The notes under the pieces: model-generated
The model's database searches: none
Told to the model about the DNA's origin: nothing
Seen by the model: only the letters and a program-made list of their open reading frames with translations
Assembly: GCF_030272615.1 (NCBI RefSeq)
Contig: NC_081410.1
Location: 141,075,349-141,139,348 of the forward strand
DNA: 64,000 nt
Direction of reading: 5' to 3'
From: Cryptomeria japonica
Taxonomy: Eukaryota > Streptophyta > Pinopsida > Cupressales > Cupressaceae
Program-made: the position numbers and the translations under genes
Shown: piece after piece, positions 10,213-21,800 of the stretch
How the letters are laid out: each line of letters starts with the position of its first letter
Numbering within the stretch: position 1 is the first letter of the stretch

Positions 10213-12423
10213 AAGATAACCATGAATTTGGATAGCTGTGAGTTTGTCAAGCAGGAGTTGGTTTACCTTGGGTTTGTGTTGTCTCAATGAAACCTCAAGA
10301 TGGATCCAAGCAAGGTTGAAGCTATTATAAATTGGCCTACTCCTAAGACAACAACAGAGGCGAGAAGCTTCCATGGACTAGCTCAGTACTACAAGAAGTT
10401 CATTAGGCAGTTTAGTGATATATGTCCACCCATGTTAGATACCATTAGAGGTGGAGTAAAGGCAAAGTTATAGTGGTGCAAAGCAGAAAACAAAGGTTTT
10501 GAAACCTTAAAGGAGAAGATAGCTACCCAACCGATACTAGTGTTGCCTAGTTTTGAGAAACTTTTCATTGTAGAATGTGATGCAAGAAATGTTGTAGTAG
10601 GTGTTGTCCTAAGCCAAGAAGAAAGACCAATAGCTTTCCATGGTGAGAAGCTAAGTGATGCCAAGAAGAAATACTCCTCATATGATCTTGAGTTGTATGC
10701 TTTAGTGCAGGCATTGAGGAAATGGAGACACTATCTCCTCCCTAAAGAATTTGTGGTCTATACAAACAACCAAGCATTAAGTTTCCTAAACTCACAAGAT
10801 AGAATCAGTCACAAACACATGAAATGGATGGAGTATATGCAGGCCTATAAATTCACCATTAAGCATAAGAAAGGGCAATTAAACTGGGTAGCTGGTGCAT
10901 TAAGTAGAAGGCTTTTGACAGTCCAAGAAATCCAATTGAGAAGCATAGGTGTGGACAGTTTTAGAAACTTGTACCTGGAGGATAAAGACTTCTCAATTGC
11001 CTACAATTTGTGTAAGGAGTACCAAAATCACTTCCATAGTGAGTATTCTGATTTCACTTTGCAAAATGGACTATTGTTCAAAGGTGGGAAGCTTTGTGTG
11101 CCTAGAGGTTCAATGAGAGAAAACCTTATTCAAGAGAAGCATAATGGCAGCCTTAGTGGATATTTTGGAGTCAATAAGACTCAAGAGTTGGTTCAAAGGT
11201 ACTACTATTGGCCAAGGATGAATCAAGATGTGAAGAAGTATGTGGAGACTTGCATAGTTTGCCAAAAGGCCAAGGGTACTTCTATAAATGTTGGTTTGTA
11301 CCAACCTCTTCCCATACCAAATAGACCTTGGGAATGCATTAGCATGGACTTTGTAGTAGGTTTACCAAGGACAAAACATGCACATGACAACATTTATGTG
11401 ATTGTTGATACATTTAGCAAAATGGCTCACTTTGTGCCTTGGAAGACTACTCATGATGCATGCCAAATTGCTCAATTGTTCTTCAAAGAAGTGGTGAGGA
11501 AACATGGTTTACCCATGAGCATTGTTTCGGATAGGGATTCAAAGTTTATGAGTCATTTTTGGAAGACACTAAGGCAAAATCTTGGCACCAATCTCTCTTT
11601 TGGATCAGCCTACCATCCTCAAATAGATGGGTAGATAGTAGTGGTCAATAGGAGTTTGGGAAACTTGTTAAGGTGCCTTACTAAGGAAAATGGTCAAGCA
11701 TGAGATCAAGTACTCTCACAAGGTGAATATGCATACAATGACACCATAAATAGGACTACCGGAAAGAGCCCTTTTGAAGTGGTCTATGGTGTGCACCCAA
11801 GAGGCATTTTGGAGTTGAGAGATTTAGGAAGTGCAGTAGCAAGAAGTGGATATGCAGAGGAATTTTCTCAATCAATGAAGGAAGTCCATGATTTAGTTAG
11901 ACAAGCATTGATGGAGAACACAAGCAAGCTCAAGCAAAAAGTTGATGAAAAGAGGAAGAACCTCCAATTTCAAGTAGGATACCTTGTCATGGTACACTTG
12001 AACAAAGCAAGGCTACAACAAGGAATGCCAAACAAGTTACAAATGAGGAGGATAGGTCCATGTGCTATTCTAGCCAAGTATGGAGAAAATGCCTACAAGG
12101 TGGATCTACCTAGTGACATAGGCTTGTCACCGGTTTTCAATATAGCAGACTTAGTTGCATACAAGAGACCAGTTCAAGGTTTACATTCAAGTCACTCAGA
12201 GGTTTCAGTAGATGTAAACAACCTTCAGTTACCAGTCAAACCAAATCCAAAGGCTGAGACAGTGTTGAGTTAAGGGATTGCCAAGAAGACAAGGCATCAA
12301 GTCTATTTGGAGCACATAATCAAATGGAAGGGTATGGATGATGCTGAAGCTACATGGGTGATGGAGATAGAGTTTCAGAAGCTTTGAATTGATTAGAATC
12401 CGATTCCCAAAGAGGTGACATAA
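10213..12423 (+). pseudogene. RT end, RNase H, integrase and chromodomain-like tail of gypsy A
   Basis: This is the continuation of pol after the nested copia. Order: RT connection (ELVYLGFVLSQ near 10255), RNase H (AYKFTIKHKKGQLN near 10846), integrase zinc-binding part (HNGSLSGYFG ... CIVCQKAK; the second His is Tyr here but His in gypsy L), catalytic core with D in SMDFVVGL and D in IVSDRDSKF, a GPCAIL module and a chromodomain-like end (KWKGMDDAEATW, about 12325-12360). The third catalytic residue is lost: after YHPQIDG there is a stop and then IVVVNRS, whereas gypsy L keeps QTEVVNRS. Other stops occur near 11700, 12270 and 12385. Not functional. Confidence 0.88.
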
Positions 12424-12446
12424 TCTTCTTTTGTTTGGGAGAATGG

Positions 12447-13153
12447 TGTAAGAGCACTAGGACTTAGGCAATTTAACTTTCACAATTTTGTCTTGTAATG
12501 ACCCTATCCAAGTAAATGGTGAATAAGGACTCTAGGAGGGTCCAAGTGTTAGTATTTTGTGTCAATGTAGGCCTAGGTTGAGTTCATTTTACTTAGGTTT
12601 GCATTTTTGAGTAAATAGTGAGTTTGAGTGGGTATTTGGCCTTTTTGTTGGTCAAAAGTGTCAAAATTTGGTAAAAGCATTAGAGAGGGTTAAATAGGTC
12701 TTAGACATGTTTCAAAAGTCATTTATGATGATTTGGAATAGGTCTTGTAAGTTGGATAGACCAAAAGTGCAAAAAACACAAAGTTGCAAATAGTTGTCAT
12801 GACAACTTATGAAAGTTGTCATGACAACTTTTGTAAACCAATAATGGACTCCAAATGCACTAAAAACATGTTAGAAGACCTCTCTACACATATGCATCAT
12901 CTCACAATAGTTGGAGGTCATTTTGGCAAGTTGAAGCCAAGAGGCCAGAATTGAGCACCTAAGAAGCAAAGTGAACTGATAGGGTTCCTAACCAAAACAC
13001 CTGAAGCAAACACCTTAGTAAGGTCAAAAATAAAGCCCTAGAAGAGATTGAGAAGGACATGGAGGTCTAGAGTGCATCTAGGCCTAGTGAGTTGGTTGAA
13101 TTGAGCAACAGCAACTAGGTGGAGTGTTGAGCAGGCTAGGTGAAACCCCATCA
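12447..13153 (+). repeat. 3' LTR of gypsy A (707 bp)
   Basis: The LTR begins TGTAAGAGCACTAGG directly after the purine-rich TTTGGGAGAATGG and ends CCCCATCA, matching bases 1-56. It is much shorter than the related LTR of gypsy L (1,633 bp) and carries two palindromes that L has once. Confidence 0.85.
12792..12831. repeat. Two perfect palindromes in the LTR of gypsy A
   Basis: AGTTGTCATGACAACT (12792-12807) and AAAGTTGTCATGACAACTTT (12812-12831) are perfect inverted repeats four bases apart. The 20-bp form recurs at 39006-39025 in the LTR of gypsy L. Confidence 0.95.
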
Positions 13154-14100
13154 CTTTATCTCTCCAATCAGAGATATCTCAAACTCTTTCTTCATTTCAT
13201 TTGCAAATGCATGACTCATTTCATCATCTCCTCTATAGATTATGTCATCTACAAATACTTCATAGATCACTATCTGATCACCTTAATATTTCAGGTATAT
13301 GTTGTTGTCCTCACTTGTTCTTTGAAATCCTATCTTCACAAGATGAGAGTGTAACCGTTGATACCATGCCCTTGGTGCTTGTTTCAATCCATATAGGGCC
13401 TTGTGTAATATACACACCATATTACTATCTTCTGACAAAGCAAACCCATCCAGTTGCTCATTATACACTTCTTCTTCTAGGATTTCATTCAAGAATGCAG
13501 ACTTCACATCCATCTAGTATACCTTGAATCCCTTGAATGTTGCAAATGCAAGTAGCATTCAGACACCTTCCAGACTAGCCACTAGGGCAAAGGTTTCTCA
13601 ATAGTCTTCTCCTTCTTCCTGAGCATATCCTTTGCATACAAGTCTTGCCTTGTTTCTTATCACTGTACCTTCTTCATTCTGCTTATTTCTGATGACCCAT
13701 TTGGTACCTATGACATTCTTTTGTTCTGGTCTGGGTACCAAGGCCCATGTTGCATTCTTCTCTATCTGGTCCAACTCCTCTTCCATTGCCTTTATCTAGT
13801 CTTCATCGCTAAGTGCCTCTCTAGTGGTCTTAGGCTCAAATTCTAAAATCATGTAAGAATTTTCTTGCCCCTTTCTCCTTGTAGGTATTCCTACATCTTT
13901 ATCTCCTATGATCTGCTTCGGATCATGATTCAATCTTACATACCTAGGAATGACCGTAGCAGGTTCCGCTTGCTTTTCCTCTTCTTTTTCCGCTTCATCT
14001 TCTTATTCACCTACTGAGGCTTCTACTGGTACAGAAACACTGAGGTCTTTGTAGTGTTTGTCACTTGTTTCTTTCTTAATCGGTTCCCAGAAGGCTAAAC
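13154..14100 (-). pseudogene. Copia C reverse transcriptase fragment
   Basis: On the minus strand from 14100: a charged linker ending PRYVRLNHDPKQIIG, the RT entry block [55 protein letters not shown], the catalytic FVDD in VFVDDIIY and the start of the block EISLIGEIK, where gypsy A cuts it off at 13153. The sequence is clearly different from copia B. Stops and a lost frame near 13600 show it is dead. It probably belongs with the LTR at 15947-16889, but the missing gag, protease and integrase prevent proof. Confidence 0.8.
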
Positions 14101-15888
14101 CCAGTTCATCTTCCATGAAAAAGTCAATGAAGAGGAAGTGAAGTTGGAGTATGTATCTAAAAAGGAATAGATTGCTAATATTTTCCCTAAGCCTTTGCTT
14201 GCAGGTACATTTGTCTATTTGAGAGACAAGTTAGGGGTATCCACCCCTCTTTATGAGAACTAGATGCATTGAGTTGCATCAATTCGGTGGACTTCACAGT
14301 CTTATCTTTTGTCCAGATTGACGAGTTGGTGATGCTCCTCTGGTGGAGTAGTTTGTTGGATTGGTTATTTATTTTAGGGGAGAGAGTAAGTTTGGTTTTC
14401 TAGTTTGAGAATCTTTGGCATTTTTGTTGAAGGGGGAGAGAAGCATGTGAAAAAAAATTATCTACTTGATCTTAGGTGGATTTTGTTCGATATGTTTTCT
14501 TTCTTTGCATTGATTGTTTTTCACATTCATATATTGCCATCAATGCCAAAGGGGGAGATTGTTGGTCATTATTGCTGCTAGGATATGTTGTTGTCATTGA
14601 TGTCAACATATTCCTGTGATTTATTGCTTTGATGATTGAAGATTGATCATGGTTTGATGTATGGAATATTTCTAGTATCATTGTATATTTTATGTATTAG
14701 TTTTGGTGATCTTAAAATCTTAATTGATCATATCATATGATCTGATTTGCAGTTTGTTTTTCTGATCAGTGCTTTGCAGAGTTTAGTATTTCCTCCTGTA
14801 TATTCCGGTGTGATAAGATCTTGAGCTAATATTTTGGAAAATTGTTTGGGATGTTCTTTTGTATCTTCACTTCAGATGGTTCATGATTTGATGCTCTCCA
14901 AGTTATCTTTCTTCGTGACAGTTGTTGTTGTTTGAGTGTTCTTAAGTTTCAGATGTTCATCAATGAAGATTTGATAAGTGGTGTTGGTAAAACTGTTACT
15001 GGTGACTCTAGCATGCTTGCTGGTGTTTCCTAATTGTTTCCTATTTGTTTTGATGATCCATATTGATCGTTGTGTGAGTTCTTGGTGATTTTGTTGAACC
15101 AATGATATTCTTCATGTTATATAGTATTCTTGGTGGTGTAGCATGTTGTGGTTAATCTTGGTGTGATTTCTGGTGGTGTTGCATATTTGGAGATTTGATT
15201 TAGGTCCATGTTATGTCATGTATATCATTATATTGGTCCGGTGGTTGATCTTTGTATCATGTGATGTAATTTTGTAATTATGAGTTAAGGGTTTAGCCGA
15301 CCTTGTTGCCAAAGTTGATGAATTATATAAATAGGTGATATAGTCATGTAATTTATGTATCGAGGTTGTGTCTACATTATCAAAGAGTGGTGTATCTACG
15401 AACAAAAGGATTCATCCTTTAGTGTGGTGTATTGAGTAGAGATTGGTGTAGAGCAGACAATTGTGCTTAATCAGAACTGTCATTAGGCATTTGCAGATGG
15501 TATTATTGCAGTTCATTCCTTCCAGATTATAGCCTGAATCTTGTTGTAAGTCAGTGTGACTTCCCCGAGGATTGTAGCCTTCAAGGTTATTGTAACTTGA
15601 GTTGTAAGCTCTAGGCAGTTTGCCTAAATACTAGTGCATTCCACATTGTAAATATTTTCATTTACTAATGCAGAGTATCATATTATTGTGGGTAGGTTCC
15701 CACCGTGGTTTTTCCCTTAACCGACTTTTCCATGTCAAAATCTTGGTGTTGTGTGTTGTGTTATCAATTTGCTGATCTTTATTGTTGTTGCAGTTTATTA
15801 GATTTGTATTTGTGGTTGAGTTTGAAGATCCAATAGAAAATTGATCGACCCCCCCCCCCCTCTCGGTCTTCTCTCATTGTTGTTGCCA
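14101..15888 (+). mobile_element. Copia D, 3'-end fragment: RNase H tail, 3' UTR and LTR
   Basis: On the plus strand the end of RNase H reads FHEKVNEEEVKLEYVSKKE, a stop, IANIFPKPLLA, then YLRDKLGVSTPLYEN and a stop near 14262. A 300-bp 3' untranslated part follows, with one purine tract at about 14431-14443 and the final one AAAGGGGGAGAT at 14549-14560. The LTR starts TGTTGG at 14561 and ends near 15876-15888; the exact end is unclear. Everything upstream of RNase H is missing. It sits in opposite orientation inside copia C. Confidence 0.8.
14561..15888 (+). repeat. 3' LTR of copia D
   Basis: Starts at TGTTGG after the purine tract. A poly-C tract at 15849-15860 lies in the loop of a stem formed by 15843-15848 and 15863-15868. 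The right end is uncertain by about 12 bp. Confidence 0.7.
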
Positions 15889-16889
15889 ATAGATCTACCT
15901 CAAGTAGTTAATCTATTCTCCAAGGAACCAAAGCTCTAATACCAATTGTTGAATATCCAGGAAACTGAGAGGGGGGTGAATCAATTGACAACTTAAATAA
16001 TTTCTTCAATTCTTTCACACATCCAGAATAACTAACAGACTTAATTAAAGTAGATATAACATGAAGAAAAAACACACACAACACATCACACATTTAACAA
16101 CAGATATGACATGGAAAACCCAAGAAGGGAAAAACCATGAAGAATGTTAGTTCTCAATATAAAATATTGGTTAAGGTGATTTTTGCAAAGGGTGGCTCAT
16201 TGACAGAATGCTCACTACAAGAGGGCTCACTATTGAAGAAATAAAGAAAGGTAATCCACCAGTGTAACACACACTACAAAACTGGAACTTCTTCTAGTGC
16301 CTCAACACCAACACACTTTGCACAACATCAAAAATCAAATCCTTCATTTTCAATCTTGCATATCTTCAAAAACAGTGTCATGATTTTTCCATACTAACAC
16401 AATCAGATCAACCTCATATATATACTATCTTTTGATAAGCATAATCTTCTAAGTCAACCAAAATAGAGATCTAAAATAGGTCAACACTAAACATTCTAGT
16501 GGTGGAAAGGAATAAGAAGTAGACCATACCACAACACACATCATTGATTAGGTCAACATGTTACATCCATTACAAATTTTTAACCCAAATCATGAATCAC
16601 ACGCTTTACTAATGCCGCTACACATCCTCAAATTTTGGACTTAATCTCGACCCAAAAACCATTTCCCAATACAACAAAAATAAGAATGGAACCAAGATCT
16701 ACATGAATACAATTGATCAACACCATATCCAATAAAAAAAAATATCCGTATCACCATCAACTCAACTAATCCATACTAAAACACATCTTTCGAATCACCA
16801 ACACCAAGAACACATGTTGACACCAATGATAACCATTATGTTGACATCAAGGGCAACCAATCATACTCATCAACAACATATTTTCAACA
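15889..16889 (-). repeat. 5' LTR, primer site and leader stub of copia C
   Basis: The LTR runs from TG at 15947 to CA at 16889 (943 bp; the minus strand starts TGTTGAAAATATG). Left of it, 15929-15945 on the minus strand reads TTGGTATTAGAGCTTTG, a copia primer site with one change in its core. The 40 bp before that are leader. A terminal stem-loop uses 15963-15968 and 15981-15986, with one pair broken. Inside the LTR, 16090-16860 shows no coding sequence. Confidence 0.78.
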
Positions 16890-19850
16890 TAAGTAGTGTA
16901 GTAGGGAGTGGAGAGAAGATAAAAGTTATAAAAAAATTCGAAGAGTCAATATTATCCTCGATCCAATTGAAAGGCGTTGTAACCTCTAAATTATGAATGA
17001 ACTCTTCCCATATAATTTGATTTTGGTTTCTACATAAAATGTGCGTATTTTTTTCATTACTTTATTATACCACCCTTAGCTATGATTTCCAACCTTTAAA
17101 CTATATCAATTAATACTATGATAGGCATAGTTCCTATAAAAGTAACCATTGACTTAGTCTCTATTGGTTTAATCATCCTATGCAAGTTATGTGTGACAAC
17201 TTATCAATATGCTTCCTAGCAAAAGAGGTTGTAGAAGTAAAGTAGGAGTTTTAGATGTGGAAGGGAATTTAGATGAATTCACAAAAAATGTTAAGAATAA
17301 TGTAAGAAATATTATATGTGGTTCATGAAGATAAATGAAGAGGGTTTATCCAAATAGAGGACACCAATACATTGAAATTGAAGTAAGAGGATAAAATGTT
17401 AAACAAGAAAAGTTGAAGGCTTGTACATGAATATTAGAGAAGAAATATTGCTATAGTTTATTTCAACAATTTACAAGGGATCAAAGTTCATGTTTTAAAC
17501 TTACCATGAATATTCGATCTAAACGAGTTAATTAATTGGATCATAGAGATGGGAGAGTGTTTCAAGTAGGAGGATATCTTTGACCCATAGATACAAAAAG
17601 TGGTTTAGACTAAGATGAAGGGTCACAATGGGATATTATGAAAGGAATCACATATAGAGAAAACCAAATGTAGGAAGATGAAAATAAATCATTAGGATTG
17701 ATGGTCACTAAATTGGGAGGAAAGATTCTACAAAAAATACTAGTTAGATCTATCAAATTTGAAAGAAGGGGAGAAAATGAATAGAAAACATAAGTTGAAA
17801 TCTTACACATGAAATCTAAGGAAGGAACATTCTGGTCCATTTTAAGCATTGGAATGGAATCAAGAATCGAGATATTGAACTTACCAAGAATGCTAAATCT
17901 AGATGAGATGATTAATTAGGTCATGAAGATAGAGGATTATTTTGAATATGAAGATATCTCTAGACCACAAGAAGTGAACGTGATGTAGACCAAGTTGAAT
18001 GGACATGATGCACTATAGCGAAAGGAATTATAGTTAGAGTGAAATACATTAGCTAAAAGGAGAAGATGGCCCATTGTAACCAAATGATTAGAATATGAGA
18101 GGAGAAATTATACCTAGATATTATTAGTTATGTCTTTTGAAAAATTCAAAAAAGCAAAGGTAGAAGTAGGTTGATGTGAAAGAGTACATTGAAGAGTTAT
18201 ATAAGTTCAAAAAATTGGAATTTAATCCTAAAGATAACTAATAGAATTTTATGATATACATTAAGAGGATGAGACTTTTTAATCAAATATGAGATGGGTA
18301 TTCTCATGTTGGAACAACTAAAGAAACATACTATTATTTCTTGAAGATGGGGAATAAATTTTCTAAGAGACATCAATATAATTTAGAGGATGTGGGAGAG
18401 GTAAACCTGCTAATATGATCTAAATCAACTAGGAAATTAAGGATAATATAGTACTTATATTCTCCAAAATTACCATTGTAGAATAAATAACATGTCATGA
18501 TATATAGGTGGACATGTTGGTAAAAGAAGAACATTCCAATGTACATGTTTCAAGTATAGTCAAATTGATGAATAAATGTGGATTTCCTTGTTATGATATA
18601 AGAGGTTGTGATGTACTATAAATTTCATTTGGATAATTTTTGGACCCACTTATAAGCTATATACCATCAAGGATCAGAAGATAATATAAGGAATTCAATA
18701 AGTTAGGAGAGAAAGATAGTGTAGAGAAGATAAGTAATATATGATGTGAGAGTTAAATAAACCCCAAAGGATGTGATCCTCCACATAGAGAGAGTCCATT
18801 GAGTAAATGATCAACATAGATCATAGCCATCCTTAGTGTTATTTATGAGACACTATGAAGAGAATGAGACAAAATACTTGAGAATATTATTTTTGGGGTG
18901 AAGAGACATCAATAGAAAAGTAAGGAACATGAGAATAATTCCAAAAATAATGCTACATCCACTAGTGTGGTAGCACATAAAAGACCTAAGAAAAGAGTTA
19001 GTAAAACTATTGATAATGAATATGTTAAGTCAATTGTACAAATATCATTTTACCATTTTAAATATGGTCTTAATTTGATGGAATTGAGGCTGTTGAGGAA
19101 TATTTGGAGGAAATGGAAGAGTTGTTTAGAGATGAGAAGATTTTGATAGAATCCATACATTATACATTTGAAATTTAATGTTGCACAATGGTGGAATACC
19201 CATAAGTCAAGAATCCATGTGGAGAACTCTAAAGAGTTTGATAATATATAAATATTTTGAAAAGTATGGGTATTTTAGTAGCATTTATTTTTATAAAGAA
19301 AATTTAAATCAAAAGAAATATTTAGAAACTTTCAAATGTAATTGGAACTCAATTTAACCAATGAGTAGAAATATAAATGTACAATTTTTTTATAGAAATT
19401 TTAATTATCTTCTCATTATTGGTATTTGAAACAAGAATCTCAAGGGACTAGGAGAAGTTAAAAGAATAATTGTCTACAACCTTCAAGCTTGTTGAGCTAG
19501 ACACACATAAATCAATTAGGGGACCCACTCTTTAGTAAATCCATAGATGAAAACAATAATTGAAAAGATTAGTAGAATTATAGTAGCACAAATGGATGCC
19601 AATAAAATAAAAGTATAGGAGAACCTCAACAAAGGATAAAAAGAGATATTGTAGAATGGAGTTGTCATCTAAGGGTAAGGAGAATTTGAATTTGAGTAAG
19701 GTGAGATTCCTAGAAGATTATAGGATTGGTGGAGCTGTTGGCTCAAGCATGGGAACAAGAGGGACAGAAGGTGGTGAGGACTCTTTGATCTAGTTGATTG
19801 TAGGGTAGTAGGCAAAGGACACATGTTTTCTAATCATAGTCCACTACTTG
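16890..19850. other. Eroded repeat DNA with gag-like traces
   Basis: AT-rich sequence without an intact frame. From about 17900 to 18250 the plus strand can be read, through several stops and shifts, as a Ty3/gypsy-like gag: DYFEYEDI, KLNGHDAL and KEYIEELYKFKK are recognisable. A weaker repeat of the same theme (VEEYLEEMEELF, then AQWWNTHKS in another frame) lies near 19085-19210, and a related stretch near 17520-17850. 16890-17200 and 19250-19690 hold nothing I recognise. The call rests on short motifs only. Confidence 0.35.
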
Positions 19851-20137
19851 GGACAAGGTTCTTTGATTTAGATGTATTAGAATCTCTTGATGTGGTACCT
19901 AATGGTATTGGTATGAGTGATCATGTGTCTCAATCATCATCCTAGGGGAATCTTTTGCTTATATAATCTTTCAGAGGGCCCCTCTATTATTTTGGATGCT
20001 GGTAACGGCAAGATTAAAGATTTGTAAGCTGATGGAACTTCAAAGTGGTCAAAAATTTTTGGCTCACACTTGAAAGGAGAGAATTTATTTTCCCATGTGA
20101 GTAATTCTTCTAATCCTAACTCTATGTTTTTTCTATT

Positions 20138-20760
20138 TTGGTTTTAGACTATATTATGGATAGGGCTATCTCTACTATGAAATTCTCTTTGGTTGGAAAA
20201 TTTGGTAGTAACCATTCAAATATTAAATCAGTCCGTGATATGGTCTCTATAAAATGGAATAAAAAATGTCATATCGATGTTGTTGACATGGGTAAAGGTT
20301 TCTTCTCTTTCACCTTTACTTGTGAGGAATATTTGATTGTTGTCTTAACCGAGGGTCCGTGGATGCTTGGTTGCTCTTCTTTGGCTCTTAAGAGATGATA
20401 AATTGGCTTTAATCCCTATGAGTGGTCATGTAGTGAGGGCCATGTATGGGTTAGATTGCCAAGATTAACCCTTTAATTCTAGGATGAAGATATCTTTAGG
20501 GGAATTGTGGCCTATTTTGGTAATTTACTTTCTATTGACTCTATGACTACTTCTAAGAGATATTTAGTTTATGCTCAGTTGTGTGTGAGCATGGACCAAT
20601 CAATTGACCTTCCTTGTGATATTTCAATCAATTATAAGCTTTGCTAATGGATTTAGGCCATTGAGAATGAGTCTACCTCTTTTTCATGTTTTCACTATAA
20701 GAAAATTGGTCACTAGGCTAAAAAATATACTTCCAAGGCCCTAAAGAATACCCAGAAATG
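20138..20760 (+). pseudogene. LINE ORF1 with DUF4283 and zinc-knuckle remnant
   Basis: The first 86 codons contain the DUF4283 signature found in ORF1 of plant LINEs: SLVGKFGSNHSNIKSVRDMV, then GKGFFSFTFTCEE and LTEGPWMLG. The reading continues through stops with the family features VWVRLPRL, YAQLCVSMDQSIDLP and a damaged knuckle FHYKKIGH near 20690. ORF1 proteins bind the LINE RNA. An in-frame leader precedes 20138 without a clear start codon. The 104-codon ORF at 20758-21072 may be the ORF1 C-terminus or chance. Confidence 0.72.
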
Positions 20761-21219
20761 TGGAAGGAAAAATATCATGTGGAGTTTGGCAACAAGATGG
20801 GAAATGTTGTTAGAGGGGCTGGTTTTGATGTTTCCTATTCCAAGGAGGATTGTTCCAAGGTAAAGAGTTTAGAGGCTATTATTTTTATCTCATGTGCTTG
20901 GTCTAGATCTCCTTTTGAGGACCCTATTATTTGGCATGGGGGTGTTGAAGGGTCTACTAATATTTATTTGGCCACCCCTATTGCCTCTAGAAATGTTATG
21001 TCGCTTATTGAAGATGGTGTTGTTGGTAAGCCTCTTGAGCCTGTTTGTGTTTCTATTGAGTACTCCATGTGAGGCTTGCAATTGGTGAGTGGGGGTTTGA
21101 GGATTCCAACAAGGTGTTTCCTTCCCCTAGATATAAGGGTGTCTCCCAAGTTAGGAAAGAGGAAACTAGCTTTGTTAGGTCATAGGTTTACCTTAGAGAT
21201 AGCTTTCCTAAAAATTTTA

Positions 21220-21800
21220 TCATTCCTAAAATTGTCGATGCTCATTCCTTTGGTGAGTTCTATCCAATTAGCCTTTGTAATTATATTTTTATAAAATCAT
21301 CTCTAAGGCATTGGTTTTGTGGATCAAGGAGGTTTTCCCATGTATCATTTATGTTCAGCATAATGGGTTTTTTCATGGTCGCTAGATTCTTGATTCTATC
21401 CTCAGTGTGCATAAGAATATTCATTCTCTCTCGGTCAACAAAAAGGTGATTCTTTTGTTAAAGTTGGACATCCTCATGAAAAATGATAGAGTTAATTGGC
21501 AATTTCTCCTTGAAGTCTTGTCAGCTTTTGGTTTTGGCTACACAATGGTGCAGATTATTGGCTAGCTCATCTCTACTTCGAGGTACTCTATTATCATTAA
21601 TGGTTATGCCTTTGGTTTTTTCAGCAGCTTAGACAGTATCAAGCAAGGAGATCCTATTTCCCTTTTCCTATTAATTATTATGCTGGAATCTTTGGGTAGG
21701 TTTATCCAAAAATCAGTGTTTATTGGGAATTTGAAGGGGATTTCTCTTTCTTCATTATCATAGATCTTATCTCATCAATAATTTGTGAATGATACTATTT
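21220..21800 (+). pseudogene. LINE ORF2 reverse transcriptase fragment
   Basis: Read on the plus strand with shifts: PISLCNYI near 21265, then KIISKALVLWIKEVFP, QHNGFFHGR, a stop, ILDSILSVHKNIHSLSVN, LLKLDILMKNDRVNWQFLLE (the first catalytic block with its Asp), VLSAFGFGYTMVQII and GYAFGFFSSLDSIKQGDPIS. The piece ends at VNDTI, the position of the FxDD catalytic pair, where gypsy H begins. This order is specific to LINE reverse transcriptases and differs from LTR elements. Confidence 0.8.

Larger units (their letters stand above)
1..13153 (+). mobile_element. Ty3/gypsy chromovirus A, split by a nested copia element
   Basis: This is an LTR retrotransposon read 5' to 3' on the plus strand: end of the 5' LTR, tRNA primer site, gag with a CCHC knuckle, protease, reverse transcriptase, RNase H, integrase, chromodomain-like tail, polypurine tract and 3' LTR. 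The coding part from 84 to 2515 stays in one reading frame apart from about ten stop codons. The chromodomain-like end places it among the chromoviruses of Ty3/gypsy (family knowledge). The reverse transcriptase is broken at 2515 and resumes at 10213 because copia element B inserted there. On the right the element abuts a copia reverse transcriptase fragment (13154 on), so A itself inserted into copia DNA. The element is dead: many stops and an altered integrase active site. Confidence 0.9.
19850..21800 (+). mobile_element. Degraded LINE with DUF4283 ORF1 and RT
   Basis: A non-LTR retrotransposon on the plus strand: ORF1 with DUF4283 and a degraded zinc knuckle, then remains of ORF2 with a LINE-type reverse transcriptase. 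The endonuclease part is missing, so the copy is internally deleted. It is cut off at 21800 within the RT palm (HQQFVNDTI) by the LTR of gypsy H. The left end is not defined. Confidence 0.8.

Noticed and set aside
13124-13527. Plus-strand ORFs over the copia C fragment
   Set aside because: They are antisense to clear reverse transcriptase coding sequence on the minus strand.
14472-15405. Several minus-strand ORFs of 60-75 codons in the copia D LTR and 3' UTR
   Set aside because: No motif, no conservation visible, and they lie in LTR or untranslated sequence of the opposite-strand element.
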